From: Hymenobacter lapidarius
Lineage (GTDB): Bacteria; Bacteroidota; Bacteroidia; Cytophagales; Hymenobacteraceae
Assembly (NCBI RefSeq): GCF_001816145.1
Contig: NZ_MDZB01000033.1
Coordinates: forward strand, 37,608 to 101,607
DNA length: 64,000 bases
Direction: 5' to 3'
Position 1 is the first letter of the stretch. The number at the start of each line of letters is the position of its first letter. The notes below the pieces were generated by a model. That model saw only the letters and a program-made list of their open reading frames with translations, did not search any database and had not been told where the DNA came from. Made by a program: the position numbers and the translations under genes. Positions 1 through 8,269 of the stretch are shown here, in pieces.

Positions 1-147
1 TGCCTCAATCATCTCCTGCACCGTGAGCGGCGTGAAGGCGTTGTGCACCTGCGGCCGGTTGATGCTGATTTTAGCAATGCCGCCGTGCTGTGTGAAGAGA
101 ATTTCTTTGAACTCCTTAATCGGGGTCCAGCTGATGGGTTCGGGCAT
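1..147 (-). CDS. menB: 1,4-dihydroxy-2-naphthoyl-CoA synthase, N-terminal fragment
   Basis: Only the first 49 codons lie in the window; the gene runs off the left edge. The visible protein starts [18 protein letters not shown] and continues into [14 protein letters not shown], the start of the crotonase fold with the N-x-F-x-P segment of MenB proteins. MenB closes the second ring of the naphthoquinone from o-succinylbenzoyl-CoA. Its position directly downstream of menD on the same strand supports the assignment. The ATG at 147 is the only good start, but a long palindrome separates it from menD, so it may have its own promoter or be processed separately. Confidence 0.8.
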   Translation of the reverse strand, partial: MPEPISWTPIKEFKEILFTQHGGIAKISINRPQVHNAFTPLTVQEMIEA

Positions 148-163
148 AAGATGAGATTGATTT

Positions 164-265
164 TCTGCGGCTTCTGCGTTTTTCTTTTGCGCCTTCTGCG
201 GGCTAAAATCCGTTGGACGGTTTTAGCCCGCAGAGGGCGCAAAAGAAAAACGCAGAAGCCGCAGA
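164..265. repeat. long imperfect palindrome between menD and menB (CGCAGAAG-type repeat)
   Basis: The left arm 164-212 and the right arm 218-265 are reverse complements over about 48 bases, with one mismatch and one single-base gap, around a loop of about 5 bases. Both arms are built from reiterated CTTCTGCG/CTCTGCGG words. The predicted hairpin fills almost the whole menD-menB gap. It looks like a mobile or REP-type intergenic repeat, although it could also act as a transcript-stabilising hairpin or terminator. Confidence 0.8.
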
Positions 266-268
266 GGT

Positions 269-2053
269 TTACGAAAAAGCTTGTTTCACCGCGGTGCGGT
301 ATTCTTCAAATAATGCCGCGTTGGTTTTGGAGTCGGTAAAGATTTCCAGAATCGCCGCGCCGGTTTCGGCTGCAAAGAAAACCGGCAGCGCGGCATCTAG
401 TTCAGCAAACGATGAAACCGGGAAGTAGCGCAGGTTAAAATCCCGGGCCGTGTTCTTGGACGTGAGGGTTTGGCGCGTCTCAAAAAATTCCTCCAACTCC
501 GGCTGCTGCCGCGGCCCGTCAATCAGCCGGAAGATGCCGCCGCCGTGGTTGTTGAACAGCACCACCCGCAGGTTGGGCGTGGGGTAGTTGTGCCAAAAGG
601 CGTTGCGGTCGTAGAAAAACGCCACGTCGCCGGTGAGCAGGACCACCGGACGTTCGGGTTGCGCCAGGGCCGCGCCCACGGCGGTAGAGTTACAGCCGTC
701 GATGCCGCTGGTGCCCCGGTTGGCGAAGACCTCAATGTGCCGGCCCTGCGGAATGCCGAGGATGTTGGCATAGCGCACGGCCATGCTGTTTGCAAGGTGC
801 AGCGCGGTATGGGGAGTTAGCGCAGCTAAAGTGCGCTTGAAGGCTGTAAATTCGTTGAATTTATGGCTATTTCCATCTAGGAAATTAATGCCCTCATTTA
901 GCAGCTGTTTGGCTTGGCGCTCGTGGTCCGTCCACCGCTGTTGGTAATTGGAACGGGCCTCGTTTATTTCGTCAGGTAAAAGCCACAACGGGGAAGTGCA
1001 TTCCAACAAAGCCGTCAGAAACCGATTAGGGTCAGCTCGAATGATGCTTGTTAAAGAGCCAAAAGTGTCCGCGGTAGCTCCGTTTAGTTGCACATGCCAA
1101 TGCTGTTTTGGCGGATGCGCTCGTAGAAATTGCTTGAGTGATTTAGAGATGAGCGACAACCCACAAGTTATTACTAAATCAGGCTGAAGTAAATACTTCT
1201 GCTCGGCGCTTAAGCCAGCTAACGTCACATCGTGCGAGCGAATAATGTGCCAGTGCTCGGCGATGATTTGTCCCGGGCCAAGATTGCTGATTACATCACC
1301 AATGAAAACGGCCCCGCTTATTTCGTCACCATACGCATTTGCATTGGCGAGTACCTGGTCGGTAAAGGGAGGAGACTCTCCATCGGGTTGCTGCCCAAAG
1401 ACAAAAAGTATTTTGGAGTAGTTGCCAAATTCGTTTGCCAATGCTTGCAACTCAGCTGCCTCAAGTGAACTATTGATTCCAGATTCCCGGATAATCTTCA
1501 CATCCTGCTCATACCGAATTTCCTCGCCCGCCTTCGGATAAAACGGCTCACGCAGCGGCACGTTCACCTGCACTGGACCGGCGGGTGCGGCTTGCGCCAG
1601 ATTGATGGCCTCGTTCACGAGGCGCGCCGAAAACCACTTGGCATCGGCGTGCGAAATGTCCACCGGAAACTCAAACGCGCCCTTGGCGTGCGCGCCGTAT
1701 AAATTGCGCTGCCGGATGGTCTGTCCATCGAGCTGGTCTATCCATTCCGGCGGCCGGTCGGCGGTGAAAATTACCAGCGGAATGAGCTGGAAAAACGCTT
1801 CGGCCACGGCCGGCGCGTAGTTCAGGCCCGCCGTGCCCGAGGTGCAGACCAGCGCCACCGCTCTTTTCTGAGCCTGCGCAATACCCAGCCCGATAAAGGC
1901 CGCCGCCCGCTCATCGGGCACCACGCGCACGGTTAAATTGGGGTGGCGGGCGAAGGCCAGCGTGAGCGGCGCCGAGCGAGAACCGGGCGAAAGCACCACA
2001 TCCGTAATGCCATGCCGGGCGCAAATTTCAGCGATGTTGTAAACGGCCTGCAT
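269..2053 (-). CDS. menD: 2-succinyl-5-enolpyruvyl-6-hydroxy-3-cyclohexene-1-carboxylate synthase
   Basis: 594 residues, a full-length MenD. This thiamine-diphosphate enzyme condenses isochorismate with 2-oxoglutarate-derived succinic semialdehyde in menaquinone synthesis. Visible features are LSPGSRSAPLTLAF near residues 21-34, DERAAAF at 47-53 with the conserved activating Glu48, the CTSGTAGLNYAPAVAEA segment near 90, and a C-terminal TGDVAFFYD followed by NNHGGGIF, the Mg/ThDP-binding part. It lies downstream of menF, separated by 88 bases that hold a short inverted repeat, so it is probably cotranscribed with menF and menI. Confidence 0.95.
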   Translation of the reverse strand: MQAVYNIAEICARHGITDVVLSPGSRSAPLTLAFARHPNLTVRVVPDERAAAFIGLGIAQAQKRAVALVCTSGTAGLNYAPAVAEAFFQLIPLVIFTADRPPEWIDQLDGQTIRQRNLYGAHAKGAFEFPVDISHADAKWFSARLVNEAINLAQAAPAGPVQVNVPLREPFYPKAGEEIRYEQDVKIIRESGINSSLEAAELQALANEFGNYSKILFVFGQQPDGESPPFTDQVLANANAYGDEISGAVFIGDVISNLGPGQIIAEHWHIIRSHDVTLAGLSAEQKYLLQPDLVITCGLSLISKSLKQFLRAHPPKQHWHVQLNGATADTFGSLTSIIRADPNRFLTALLECTSPLWLLPDEINEARSNYQQRWTDHERQAKQLLNEGINFLDGNSHKFNEFTAFKRTLAALTPHTALHLANSMAVRYANILGIPQGRHIEVFANRGTSGIDGCNSTAVGAALAQPERPVVLLTGDVAFFYDRNAFWHNYPTPNLRVVLFNNHGGGIFRLIDGPRQQPELEEFFETRQTLTSKNTARDFNLRYFPVSSFAELDAALPVFFAAETGAAILEIFTDSKTNAALFEEYRTAVKQAFS

Positions 2054-2080
2054 AAGGTCAGTTATCAGTTAGTAGTTAGC

Positions 2081-2146
2081 AGTGAACAGTTAGCAGTGAA
2101 CAGTCATCGGTGAGCACAATAAAACAAAAACTGCTAACTGTTCACT
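2081..2146. repeat. inverted repeat of the GTTAG/CAGT intergenic family, copy 1
   Basis: AGTGAACAGTTAGCAG at 2081-2096 is repeated in inverse at 2131-2146; the right arm overlaps the menF stop codon. The left flank repeats the same words again (GTTAGTAGTTAGCAGTGAAC). Similar low-complexity hairpins follow other minus-strand genes in the window (3814-3919, 13217-13327, 41956-42017). Confidence 0.65.
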
Positions 2147-3374
2147 GAAGTGCCGCGCTTATGGTTCGCAGTTTCATTTCGGTTTCCTGCCATTCCCGTT
2201 CCGGGTCGGAGTCCACGGTCAGGCCGGTGCCGGCGTAGAGAATGGCCTGGTCGGCGCGCACTTGCAGGCAGCGCAGGTTCACGTAGAGGCGGGCCACGCC
2301 GGGTGCCGCCACGTTCACCGGGCCCAGGAAACCGCTGTAGTAGGCGCGGTCATATCCTTCGTTCTGCTGAATGAAGTGCATGGCGGCCGCCTTCGGCATG
2401 CCGCCCACGGCCGAGGTGGGGTGCAGCAGCCGCAGCATGTCGGTGCCCAGCGACGGGAACGGCACGTGTTTCAGGTTTACCTCGAAGTCGGTGCGCAGGT
2501 GCAGCAGCTCGCCGGCGATAATCGTGCGCGGGCCCGTTTCGTGGTATTCGCGCAGCCGCAGCTGCTTGAAGCAGTTCACGATGTAGCGCGCCACCAAGGC
2601 CTGCTCCTCAATTTCCTTTTGGCGCCAGATGGCCGTGCGGGGCGTAACCTCCGCCGTGAGGGGCTGGGTGGCAGCTAGGGCCATGGTCCGAAACGTGCCA
2701 TCAGCCGTGACCTCGGCCAGGATTTCCGGCGTGGCGCCCAGCCAGGTGCCCACGCCCGGCACGCTCATCAGCGACACAAACGCCAGCGGATATTTCCGGT
2801 CGAGCTCCGTGAAAGCCGCGAGCGGGTCGAAGCCGGCGGGCAAGGCGCGGCGGGCGGCGCGGGAGGTCACCACTTTCAGCACCTGCTGCGTTTCAATGGC
2901 TTCCACGCCCCTGGTTACCAGCTGCGTGTATTCGGCTTCGGTGGCGGCATGCGGAACGGGCTGGGCGCTGTGGTGCCAGGCCATTTCCTTCACCATTCCA
3001 GCCGCCAGCCATGCCGTAAGGTTCGGCACCAGCTCGCGCGCCTTGGGCGACACGGCCACGGTTTCGGGCTGGCCGGCATCATACAGCACGTCGGCGGGCA
3101 GGAACAGCGCCGGGTTTTGGTCGGAGTCGCGAAACGGGAAAAATGCGAAGCCCGCCGGTGCCTGGGCATCGAGCGCGGGCGGCAGGCCGGTGTACGTAGC
3201 CTCCAGCGAACGCGCTACCAGCAGGCGCGGGGTAGCCGCGCCGGGCTCCCGCCACACCGCCAGCGGCCGGCCCGTGCGTAGCGCGCCCGCCACCAAATGG
3301 CGCAGGCGGGCGTGGGCATCGAGGCCCGCGGCGGCGGCGGGCCACCGCAGCTGCCGGAATTCGCTGGTTTGCAT
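2142..3374 (-). CDS. menF: isochorismate synthase
   Basis: 410 residues of the chorismate-binding family. It converts chorismate to isochorismate, the first committed menaquinone step. Diagnostic segments are GTWLGATPEILAEV, MALAATQPL, the E-IEEQALVARYIV helix, HLRTDFEVNL, LLHPTSAVGGMPK, GYDRAYYSGFLGPV, and near the C-terminus YAGTGLTVDSDPEREW followed by ETEMKLRT. An N-terminal part of about 120 residues is weakly conserved, as is usual. The ATG at 3374 shares one base with the upstream menI stop (TGATG), so the two are translationally coupled. EntC-type enzymes are similar, but the men neighbours decide the role. Confidence 0.93.
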   Translation of the reverse strand: MQTSEFRQLRWPAAAAGLDAHARLRHLVAGALRTGRPLAVWREPGAATPRLLVARSLEATYTGLPPALDAQAPAGFAFFPFRDSDQNPALFLPADVLYDAGQPETVAVSPKARELVPNLTAWLAAGMVKEMAWHHSAQPVPHAATEAEYTQLVTRGVEAIETQQVLKVVTSRAARRALPAGFDPLAAFTELDRKYPLAFVSLMSVPGVGTWLGATPEILAEVTADGTFRTMALAATQPLTAEVTPRTAIWRQKEIEEQALVARYIVNCFKQLRLREYHETGPRTIIAGELLHLRTDFEVNLKHVPFPSLGTDMLRLLHPTSAVGGMPKAAAMHFIQQNEGYDRAYYSGFLGPVNVAAPGVARLYVNLRCLQVRADQAILYAGTGLTVDSDPEREWQETEMKLRTISAALQ

Positions 3375-3808
3375 CAGGCCTTCTTGTCGGGGGCGGCGGG
3401 CAAGTCAATCACGGCCATGGTAATGCGGCTGATGCACACCAACGCGCTGGTTTCTTCGTGCGTGATGCGGATTTCCCACACCTGCGTGCTGCGGCCCACG
3501 TGCACCGGCGTGGCGCGGCCCCGCACCCAGCCGTCGCGCACGCCCTTCAGATGGTTGGCGTTAATTTCCAGGCCCACGGTGGCCTGCCGGGTGCGGTCTA
3601 CGCGCAGGGCGGCGGCGATGCTACCCAGGGTTTCGGCAAAAGCTACCGAGGCGCCGCCGTGCAGCAGGCCCATGGGCTGGTGGGTGCGGCCATCTACTGG
3701 CATGCGGCCTTCCACGTAGCCCTCGGCCACGGCGGTGATTTCAATGCCGAGGGCATCGGCCAGGGTGGGGCGGGAGGCGGTCCACCGGTTCACTTCTTCC
3801 AGATTCAT
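3374..3808 (-). CDS. menI: 1,4-dihydroxy-2-naphthoyl-CoA hydrolase, hotdog thioesterase
   Basis: 144 residues with a single hotdog fold. The stretch MPVDGRTHQPMGLLHGGAS, the E59 two turns after H50-G-G, and VGLEINANH match the MenI/YdiI family closely; the Glu is the catalytic base in that family. It removes CoA from 1,4-dihydroxy-2-naphthoyl-CoA before prenylation. It is first in the menI-menF-menD-menB order and is coupled to menF by a one-base overlap. A generic PaaI-type thioesterase role is the alternative, but the operon context makes MenI much more likely. Confidence 0.85.
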   Translation of the reverse strand: MNLEEVNRWTASRPTLADALGIEITAVAEGYVEGRMPVDGRTHQPMGLLHGGASVAFAETLGSIAAALRVDRTRQATVGLEINANHLKGVRDGWVRGRATPVHVGRSTQVWEIRITHEETSALVCISRITMAVIDLPAAPDKKA

Positions 3809-3813
3809 AAGGG

Positions 3814-3919
3814 CAATTATCGGTTGTTCGCTGTCGGTTGTTTGTTATCGAAAGTAGCCAGTCGGGTTGCCGCGTCGAGCTGGCAATTGACAACAAGCAA
3901 CGAACAACTAAAAACCAAC
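3814..3919. repeat. imperfect inverted repeat of the GTTAG/GTTGTTCG family, copy 2
   Basis: The plus-strand words GGTTGTTCGCTGTCGGTTGT (3822-3841) are roughly mirrored by CAATTGACAACAAGCAACG and ACAACTAAAAACC (3884-3917). It fills the divergent gap between menI and the histidine phosphatase gene. Arms are imperfect, with no T-run, so a terminator role is unlikely. Confidence 0.5.
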
Positions 3920-3987
3920 CCCGTACTTCGCTGTATTGTTGAAGCAAATACTGCGATAAGGCAGCGTCCGCAAAACTACTACGCAAC

Positions 3988-4629
3988 GTGAGGCCCCGGA
4001 CCATTTTCCTCCTACGCCACGGCCAGACCGATTTCAACGTGCAAGGAATTGTGCAGGGCAGCGGCGTCGATTCGAGTTTGAACGACGTGGGCCGCCGCCA
4101 GGCGGCGCAGTTCTTCGCGGCCTACGGGCACGTGCCCTTCGACAAAGTGTACACCTCCGCCCTGCGCCGTACCCACGAGTCGGTGCAGCAGTTCCTGGAC
4201 CTGGGCCTGCCCCACGAAGCGCACCCCGGCCTGAACGAAATAAGCTGGGGCGAGCGCGAAGGCACCCGCATTACCATGGAAGAGGACGCCGAATACCGCG
4301 AGGTACTGGCCGATTGGGCCGCGGGCCGCACCGATTCCCGTCTCACCGGGGGCGAAAGCCCCGAGGAAGTGGCCGCCCGTCAGCGTCCGGTTATCGAGCT
4401 GCTGAAGGCCCGCGGCGAGGAGCAAACCGTCCTCGTGTGCATGCACGGCCGGGCCATGCGCGTCATGCTCTGCCAACTCCTCAACTACCCGCTCAGCTGC
4501 ATGGAAGGCTTCGAACACAGCAACTTGTGTCTCTACAAGCTCGAATTTACAGGTACTGTGTTTACGGTGAAAAACTTCCTGGATGTGACACACTTAGCCG
4601 CGGGCAGGAATGCCGTGCTTGCCAGCTAG
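3988..4629 (+). CDS. histidine phosphatase family protein
   Basis: 213 residues starting at GTG. The N-terminal FLLRHGQTDFN carries the phosphoglycerate-mutase-like RHG triad (R10, H11, G12; H11 is phosphorylated in the family), E86-region NEISWGEREG supplies the acid, and CMHGRAMR holds the second His (H153). This is the cobC/phosphoglycerate mutase branch that dephosphorylates small phosphomonoesters; the substrate cannot be read from sequence. It is divergent from the men operon. No in-frame ATG lies upstream, so GTG is the best start. Confidence 0.88.
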   Translation: MRPRTIFLLRHGQTDFNVQGIVQGSGVDSSLNDVGRRQAAQFFAAYGHVPFDKVYTSALRRTHESVQQFLDLGLPHEAHPGLNEISWGEREGTRITMEEDAEYREVLADWAAGRTDSRLTGGESPEEVAARQRPVIELLKARGEEQTVLVCMHGRAMRVMLCQLLNYPLSCMEGFEHSNLCLYKLEFTGTVFTVKNFLDVTHLAAGRNAVLAS

Positions 4630-4720
4630 GGGAGGCTGCCGGCAAAACGGGCAATAGGTGCTGCGCTGCCATGCGGGCCGCGAATAACCCCTTGCCCGCC
4701 AGCCGCGAACCACAACAAAG

Positions 4721-4750
4721 TTGTCTGGCCAACTTTTCGGGCTAATTTTG
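4721..4750 (+). promoter_or_regulatory. Bacteroidota-type promoter of the E2 gene
   Basis: TTG at 4721-4723, 19 bases, then TAATTTTG at 4743-4750, matching the -33/-7 consensus of the Bacteroidota primary sigma factor. The start codon of the E2 gene is 28 bases further on. Confidence 0.7.
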
Positions 4751-4778
4751 GCCTCTTCAATCCAAGCGTGATAAACCG

Positions 4779-6563
4779 ATGGCCGAAATCATAAAAATGC
4801 CCAAAATGAGCGACACGATGACCGAAGGGACCATCGCGGCCTGGCTCAAGAAAGTGGGTGATAAAGTTAAATCCGGTGATATTCTGGCCGAAGTGGAGAC
4901 CGACAAGGCCACCATGGAGCTGGAAAACTACGAAGACGGCGTCCTGCTCTACATCGGTCCAAAAGAGCAGGAATCGGTGGTGGTAGACGGCATTCTGGCC
5001 ATTGTGGGCAAAGAAGGAGAAGACTTTTCGGCCCTGCTCTCCGGTGCTCAGGGCGGCGCCGAAGCCCCTAAAGCCGATGCTCCCAAGCCCGAAGCCGCGC
5101 CTGCGCCAGCTGCAGCCCCCGCCGCCGAAGCTCCGAAAGAAGCGCCCGCTGCTACTCCCGCACCGACCCCCGCGGCCCCTGCGCCCGTCGCCGCGCCCGC
5201 TAATGGCAAAAAGGCCACCGTGGTGCGCATGCCCAAAATGAGCGACACGATGACCGAAGGCACCATTGCCGCTTGGCTGAAAAACGTGGGCGACAAAGTA
5301 AAATCCGGTGATATTCTGGCCGAAGTCGAGACCGACAAAGCCACCATGGAGCTGGAAAACTACGAAGACGGCACCCTGCTCTACACTGGCCCCAAAGCCG
5401 GCGAAGCCGTAGCCGTGGACGGTATCCTGGCCATCATCGGCGAAGAAGGCGCCGACATTCAGGCCCTGCTGGGTGAGCCAAGCGGCGACGCTGCTCCGGT
5501 CCCCGAAGCTGCTGCCACTGAGGCACCTGCGCCTGCCGAGGCTCCTAAGGCTGCCGATGCTCCTAAAGTTGCAGAAGATGCTCCGGCAACTGCTGCTACA
5601 CCAGTTGCTGCTACACCTGCTGCGCCCGGTGGCCGCATTTTTGCCTCGCCGCTGGCCAAGAGCATTGCCAAAGAAAAGGGCATCAACTTGGCTCAGGTAG
5701 TTGGCTCTGGCGACAACGGCCGCATTGTGCAGCGCGACGTGGAGAACTTCTATCCCGGTGCTGCGGCGCCCGCCCCGCAAGCTGCTCCGGCCGCTGCTCC
5801 CGCTGCTCCTGCTCCGGCGGCTGCCCCGCAGGCAACGGCCCCGGCTGCGCAGCCAGCCGCCAGCGTGGCGGCTCCGGCTTCGGACACCTACACCGACACG
5901 CCCGTGTCGCAGATGCGTAAGGTGATTGCCAAACGCCTCTCCGAAAGCCTGTTCACGGCGCCGCATTTCTATCTCACGATGGAAATCAACATGGATAAAG
6001 CCATTGAGGCCCGCGTAAAGCTCAACGAGCTCTCGCCCATCAAGCTGTCGTTTAATGACCTGGTGCTGAAGTCGGCCGCCGTGGCCTTGCGCCAGCATCC
6101 GGCTATAAACTCCTCGTGGATGGGCGATAAAATCCGTCAGAACAAGGTCATCAACATCGGCGTAGCCGTGGCAGTTGACGAAGGCTTGCTGGTGCCCGTG
6201 ATTCGCAACGCCGACCAAAAAGGCCTTTCGCAGATTGCTACTGAGGTAAAAGAGCTGGCTGGTCGCGCCAAAACCAAAAAGCTGCAGCCCGCCGAGTGGG
6301 AGGGCAGCACCTTCACCATTTCCAACCTGGGTATGTTCGGCATCGATGAATTCACGGCCATCATCAACACGCCCGATGCCTGCATTCTGGCGGTGGGTGG
6401 CATCAAGCAGACGCCCATCGTGAAGGACGGCCAGATTGTGGTCGGCAACATCATGAAGGTGACGCTGAGTTGCGACCACCGCGTGGTGGACGGCGCCACC
6501 GGTGCCGCCTTCCTCCAAACGCTGAAAGGCCTGCTGGAAGACCCCATGCGGATGCTCATCTGA
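4779..6563 (+). CDS. pyruvate dehydrogenase complex dihydrolipoamide acetyltransferase (E2)
   Basis: 594 residues. Two lipoyl domains come first (about residues 1-80 and 147-225), each with ETDKATMELE whose Lys (K43, K187) should carry lipoate. Ala/Pro-rich linkers follow, then an E3/E1-binding domain (about 285-322, FASPLAKSIAKEKG) and the catalytic domain ending in SCDHRVVDG with the active-site His near 567. E2 transfers acetyl groups from the lipoyl arm to CoA. The E1 and E3 genes are not adjacent. It has its own promoter and a strong terminator, so it is monocistronic. Substrate (pyruvate over 2-oxoglutarate or branched-chain) is inferred from the two-lipoyl architecture and MPKMSDTMTEG motif. 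Confidence 0.92.
   Translation: MAEIIKMPKMSDTMTEGTIAAWLKKVGDKVKSGDILAEVETDKATMELENYEDGVLLYIGPKEQESVVVDGILAIVGKEGEDFSALLSGAQGGAEAPKADAPKPEAAPAPAAAPAAEAPKEAPAATPAPTPAAPAPVAAPANGKKATVVRMPKMSDTMTEGTIAAWLKNVGDKVKSGDILAEVETDKATMELENYEDGTLLYTGPKAGEAVAVDGILAIIGEEGADIQALLGEPSGDAAPVPEAAATEAPAPAEAPKAADAPKVAEDAPATAATPVAATPAAPGGRIFASPLAKSIAKEKGINLAQVVGSGDNGRIVQRDVENFYPGAAAPAPQAAPAAAPAAPAPAAAPQATAPAAQPAASVAAPASDTYTDTPVSQMRKVIAKRLSESLFTAPHFYLTMEINMDKAIEARVKLNELSPIKLSFNDLVLKSAAVALRQHPAINSSWMGDKIRQNKVINIGVAVAVDEGLLVPVIRNADQKGLSQIATEVKELAGRAKTKKLQPAEWEGSTFTISNLGMFGIDEFTAIINTPDACILAVGGIKQTPIVKDGQIVVGNIMKVTLSCDHRVVDGATGAAFLQTLKGLLEDPMRMLI
4797..5470 (+). repeat. tandem duplication of the lipoyl-domain coding sequence
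   Basis: Bases 4797-5037 and 5229-5470 encode two lipoyl domains that are nearly identical in protein sequence over their first 45 residues and also in most codons. Third-position differences are few, so the copies are either recent or held together by gene conversion. They are separated by an Ala/Pro-rich linker of about 65 residues. Confidence 0.8.
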
Positions 6564-6580
6564 GTTGCTTACGTCAAATT

Positions 6581-6625
6581 AATCAGGGCTTGGGCTATTG
6601 AATAGCTCAAGCCCTGATTCTTTTA
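6581..6625 (+). terminator. rho-independent terminator after the E2 gene
   Basis: 17-bp stem (6581-6597 with 6603-6619, one G-U pair), 5-base loop, followed by CTTTTATTA. Confidence 0.85.
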
Positions 6626-6650
6626 TTACAATAATAATATCCGGTGGATA

Positions 6651-7589
6651 ATGCCGATACCTGATTTTCAAGCGTTACTCTTGCCATTGCTCCAATTAGC
6701 CAGCGATGACGCGGAACATACAATTGCCGGCTCGGCTGAGCAACTGGCGAATGATTTGCACCTTACCGAGCAAGAGCGTGAAGCGGTGTACACCAGTGGA
6801 AACGGACTGATTTTTAGAGATAGAATTAGTTGGGCCCGCTCGTACTTAAAAATGGCGGGCTTATTGGAAAGTACACGCCGTGGCTATTTACGCATTTCAG
6901 ACAGGGGGCGCACATTGCTAAAAGAAAACCTAAATAGCCTGAATCTGGGGGTGCTTAAACAGAAATATCCAGACTTTCGTGAGAAGCTGGAAGAATCTTC
7001 TAAAACAAGTAGCTCCGCTGGCTCTAAGTTGCCAAGTAACACGTTGGCGGTGGTCACATCGGCTGCATCTCCCCGCGATACGCTTAATACAGCCTTCCAG
7101 CAGTGGGATAATGCGTTAAAACAGGACCTGCTAGAAAGAATGCAGCAACTGCCTTGGCAAGCTTTTGAAAGGTTAGTGGTTGATTTGTTGGTACGGATGG
7201 GGTACGGCGGCTCGTTTGCGGAGGCCGGCGAAGCCTTTCAAAAGGGCAATGACGGCGGCTTGGATGGCGTCATAAAAGCAGACCGCTTAGGCTTCGACAA
7301 ATTGTACGTACAGGCTAAAAGGTGGCAAAATGGCAGTACGGTGGGCCGTCCCGACGTGCAGGCATTTGCTGGGGCTTTACTTGATAAACAAGCATCAAAA
7401 GGTGCTTTTATTACAACGGCAAAATTTTCGGCCGAAGCCTTGGCGTATGGTTCTCGCCAAGTCAATTTGGTGTTGATTGACGGGCAGGAATTAGCGCAGT
7501 TGATGATTGATTACAACGTGGGCGTGAACACCGAAAGCACTATACTGCTCAAGCGGCTGGATAATAATTATTTTGACCAAGAACTATGA
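6651..7589 (+). CDS. Mrr-like type IV restriction endonuclease
   Basis: 312 residues. An N-terminal winged-helix part (about 1-105, with RDRISWARSYLKMAGLLE and RGYLRISDRG) matches the Mrr_N DNA-binding domain. The C-terminal part is the Mrr catalytic PD-(D/E)xK domain: FERLVVDLLVRMGYGG with E173, DGGLDGVI with D205, and VQAKRW with Q221 and K223. Mrr-type enzymes cut DNA with methylated bases. The gene is visibly more A+T-rich than its neighbours, suggesting acquisition. Its TGA overlaps the hslV ATG by four bases (ATGA), tying its expression to hslV. No partner methyltransferase is present, as expected for a type IV enzyme. Confidence 0.88.
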   Translation: MPIPDFQALLLPLLQLASDDAEHTIAGSAEQLANDLHLTEQEREAVYTSGNGLIFRDRISWARSYLKMAGLLESTRRGYLRISDRGRTLLKENLNSLNLGVLKQKYPDFREKLEESSKTSSSAGSKLPSNTLAVVTSAASPRDTLNTAFQQWDNALKQDLLERMQQLPWQAFERLVVDLLVRMGYGGSFAEAGEAFQKGNDGGLDGVIKADRLGFDKLYVQAKRWQNGSTVGRPDVQAFAGALLDKQASKGAFITTAKFSAEALAYGSRQVNLVLIDGQELAQLMIDYNVGVNTESTILLKRLDNNYFDQEL

Positions 7590-8125
7590 CCAGAATCCGT
7601 TCTACTACCGTCCTTGGCATTCGCCACAACGGCGAAATCGCCCTCGGGGCCGATGGCCAGGCCACCATGGACAAGCAAGTTGCCAAAAGCAACGTGCGTA
7701 AAATCCGCAAGCTGCAGGATGGTAAAATCGTGACCGGTTTTGCCGGTTCCACCGCCGACGCCTTTATGCTGCTCGACAAGTTTGATGAAAAGCTGAACGG
7801 CTACGGCGGCAACCTGAAGCGCGCCGCCATTGAGCTGGCCAAGGAATGGCGCAAAGACCAGTACCTGCGCAAGCTGGAAGCCATGATGGTGGTGGCCGAC
7901 AAGGACGAGCTGCTCATCCTAAGCGGCACCGGCGACGTATTGGAACCGGACTCCGACGTGGCCGCCATCGGCAGTGGCGCCATGTACGCGCAGGCGGCGG
8001 CCCTGGCCCTCAAGAAGCATGCGCCCCACCTCAGCGCCCGCCAAATGGTGGAAGATGCCCTGCACATCGCCGCCGACATCTGCATTTACACCAATCATAA
8101 TCTGATGATTGAGTCGCCTAGCTAG
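7586..8125 (+). CDS. hslV: HslV, peptidase subunit of the HslUV protease
   Basis: 179 residues, usual length. HslV forms the proteasome-like double hexamer that degrades proteins unfolded by HslU. TTVLGIRHNG near the N-terminus aligns with the mature N-terminus of HslV, placing the nucleophile at Thr7 after a six-residue leader MTRIRS that must be removed. GADGQATMD, GFAGSTADAF and IGSGAMYAQAAALAL are family hallmarks, and DICIYTNHN closes the protein. hslU is not in the window. The start overlaps the end of the Mrr-like gene, so HslV translation is probably coupled to it; no separate promoter was recognised. Confidence 0.95.
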   Translation: MTRIRSTTVLGIRHNGEIALGADGQATMDKQVAKSNVRKIRKLQDGKIVTGFAGSTADAFMLLDKFDEKLNGYGGNLKRAAIELAKEWRKDQYLRKLEAMMVVADKDELLILSGTGDVLEPDSDVAAIGSGAMYAQAAALALKKHAPHLSARQMVEDALHIAADICIYTNHNLMIESPS

Positions 8126-8135
8126 GCAGAAACCA

Positions 8136-8239
8136 GAACGTCATGCTGAGCGTAGCCGAAGCATCTCTACCGCTTCGTTGTAACCGTAGGGATTACTTCA
8201 GCAGTAGAGATGCTTCGACTGCGCTCAGCATGACCGTTC
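8136..8239. repeat. TCATGCTGAGC palindromic repeat, copy 1
   Basis: Left arm 8136-8170 and right arm 8204-8239 are inverted copies of about 35 bases with three mismatches and one extra base: both read GTCATGCTGAGCG at the outside and GAAGCATCTCTAC at the inside. A 33-base loop separates them. Related elements sit at 10280-10432, 11946-12035, 14313-14424 and, as a remnant, 36751-36790. It fills the hslV-DHS gap. Confidence 0.85.
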
Positions 8240-8269
8240 GAATAACACAGTAGCAACTCACCCCAACCC

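Noticed and set aside
4626..6518. 630-codon open frame on minus, rich in Gly/Arg/His
   Set aside because: Exact shadow of the E2 gene; composition is that of reverse-complemented GC-rich coding sequence and it has no domain.
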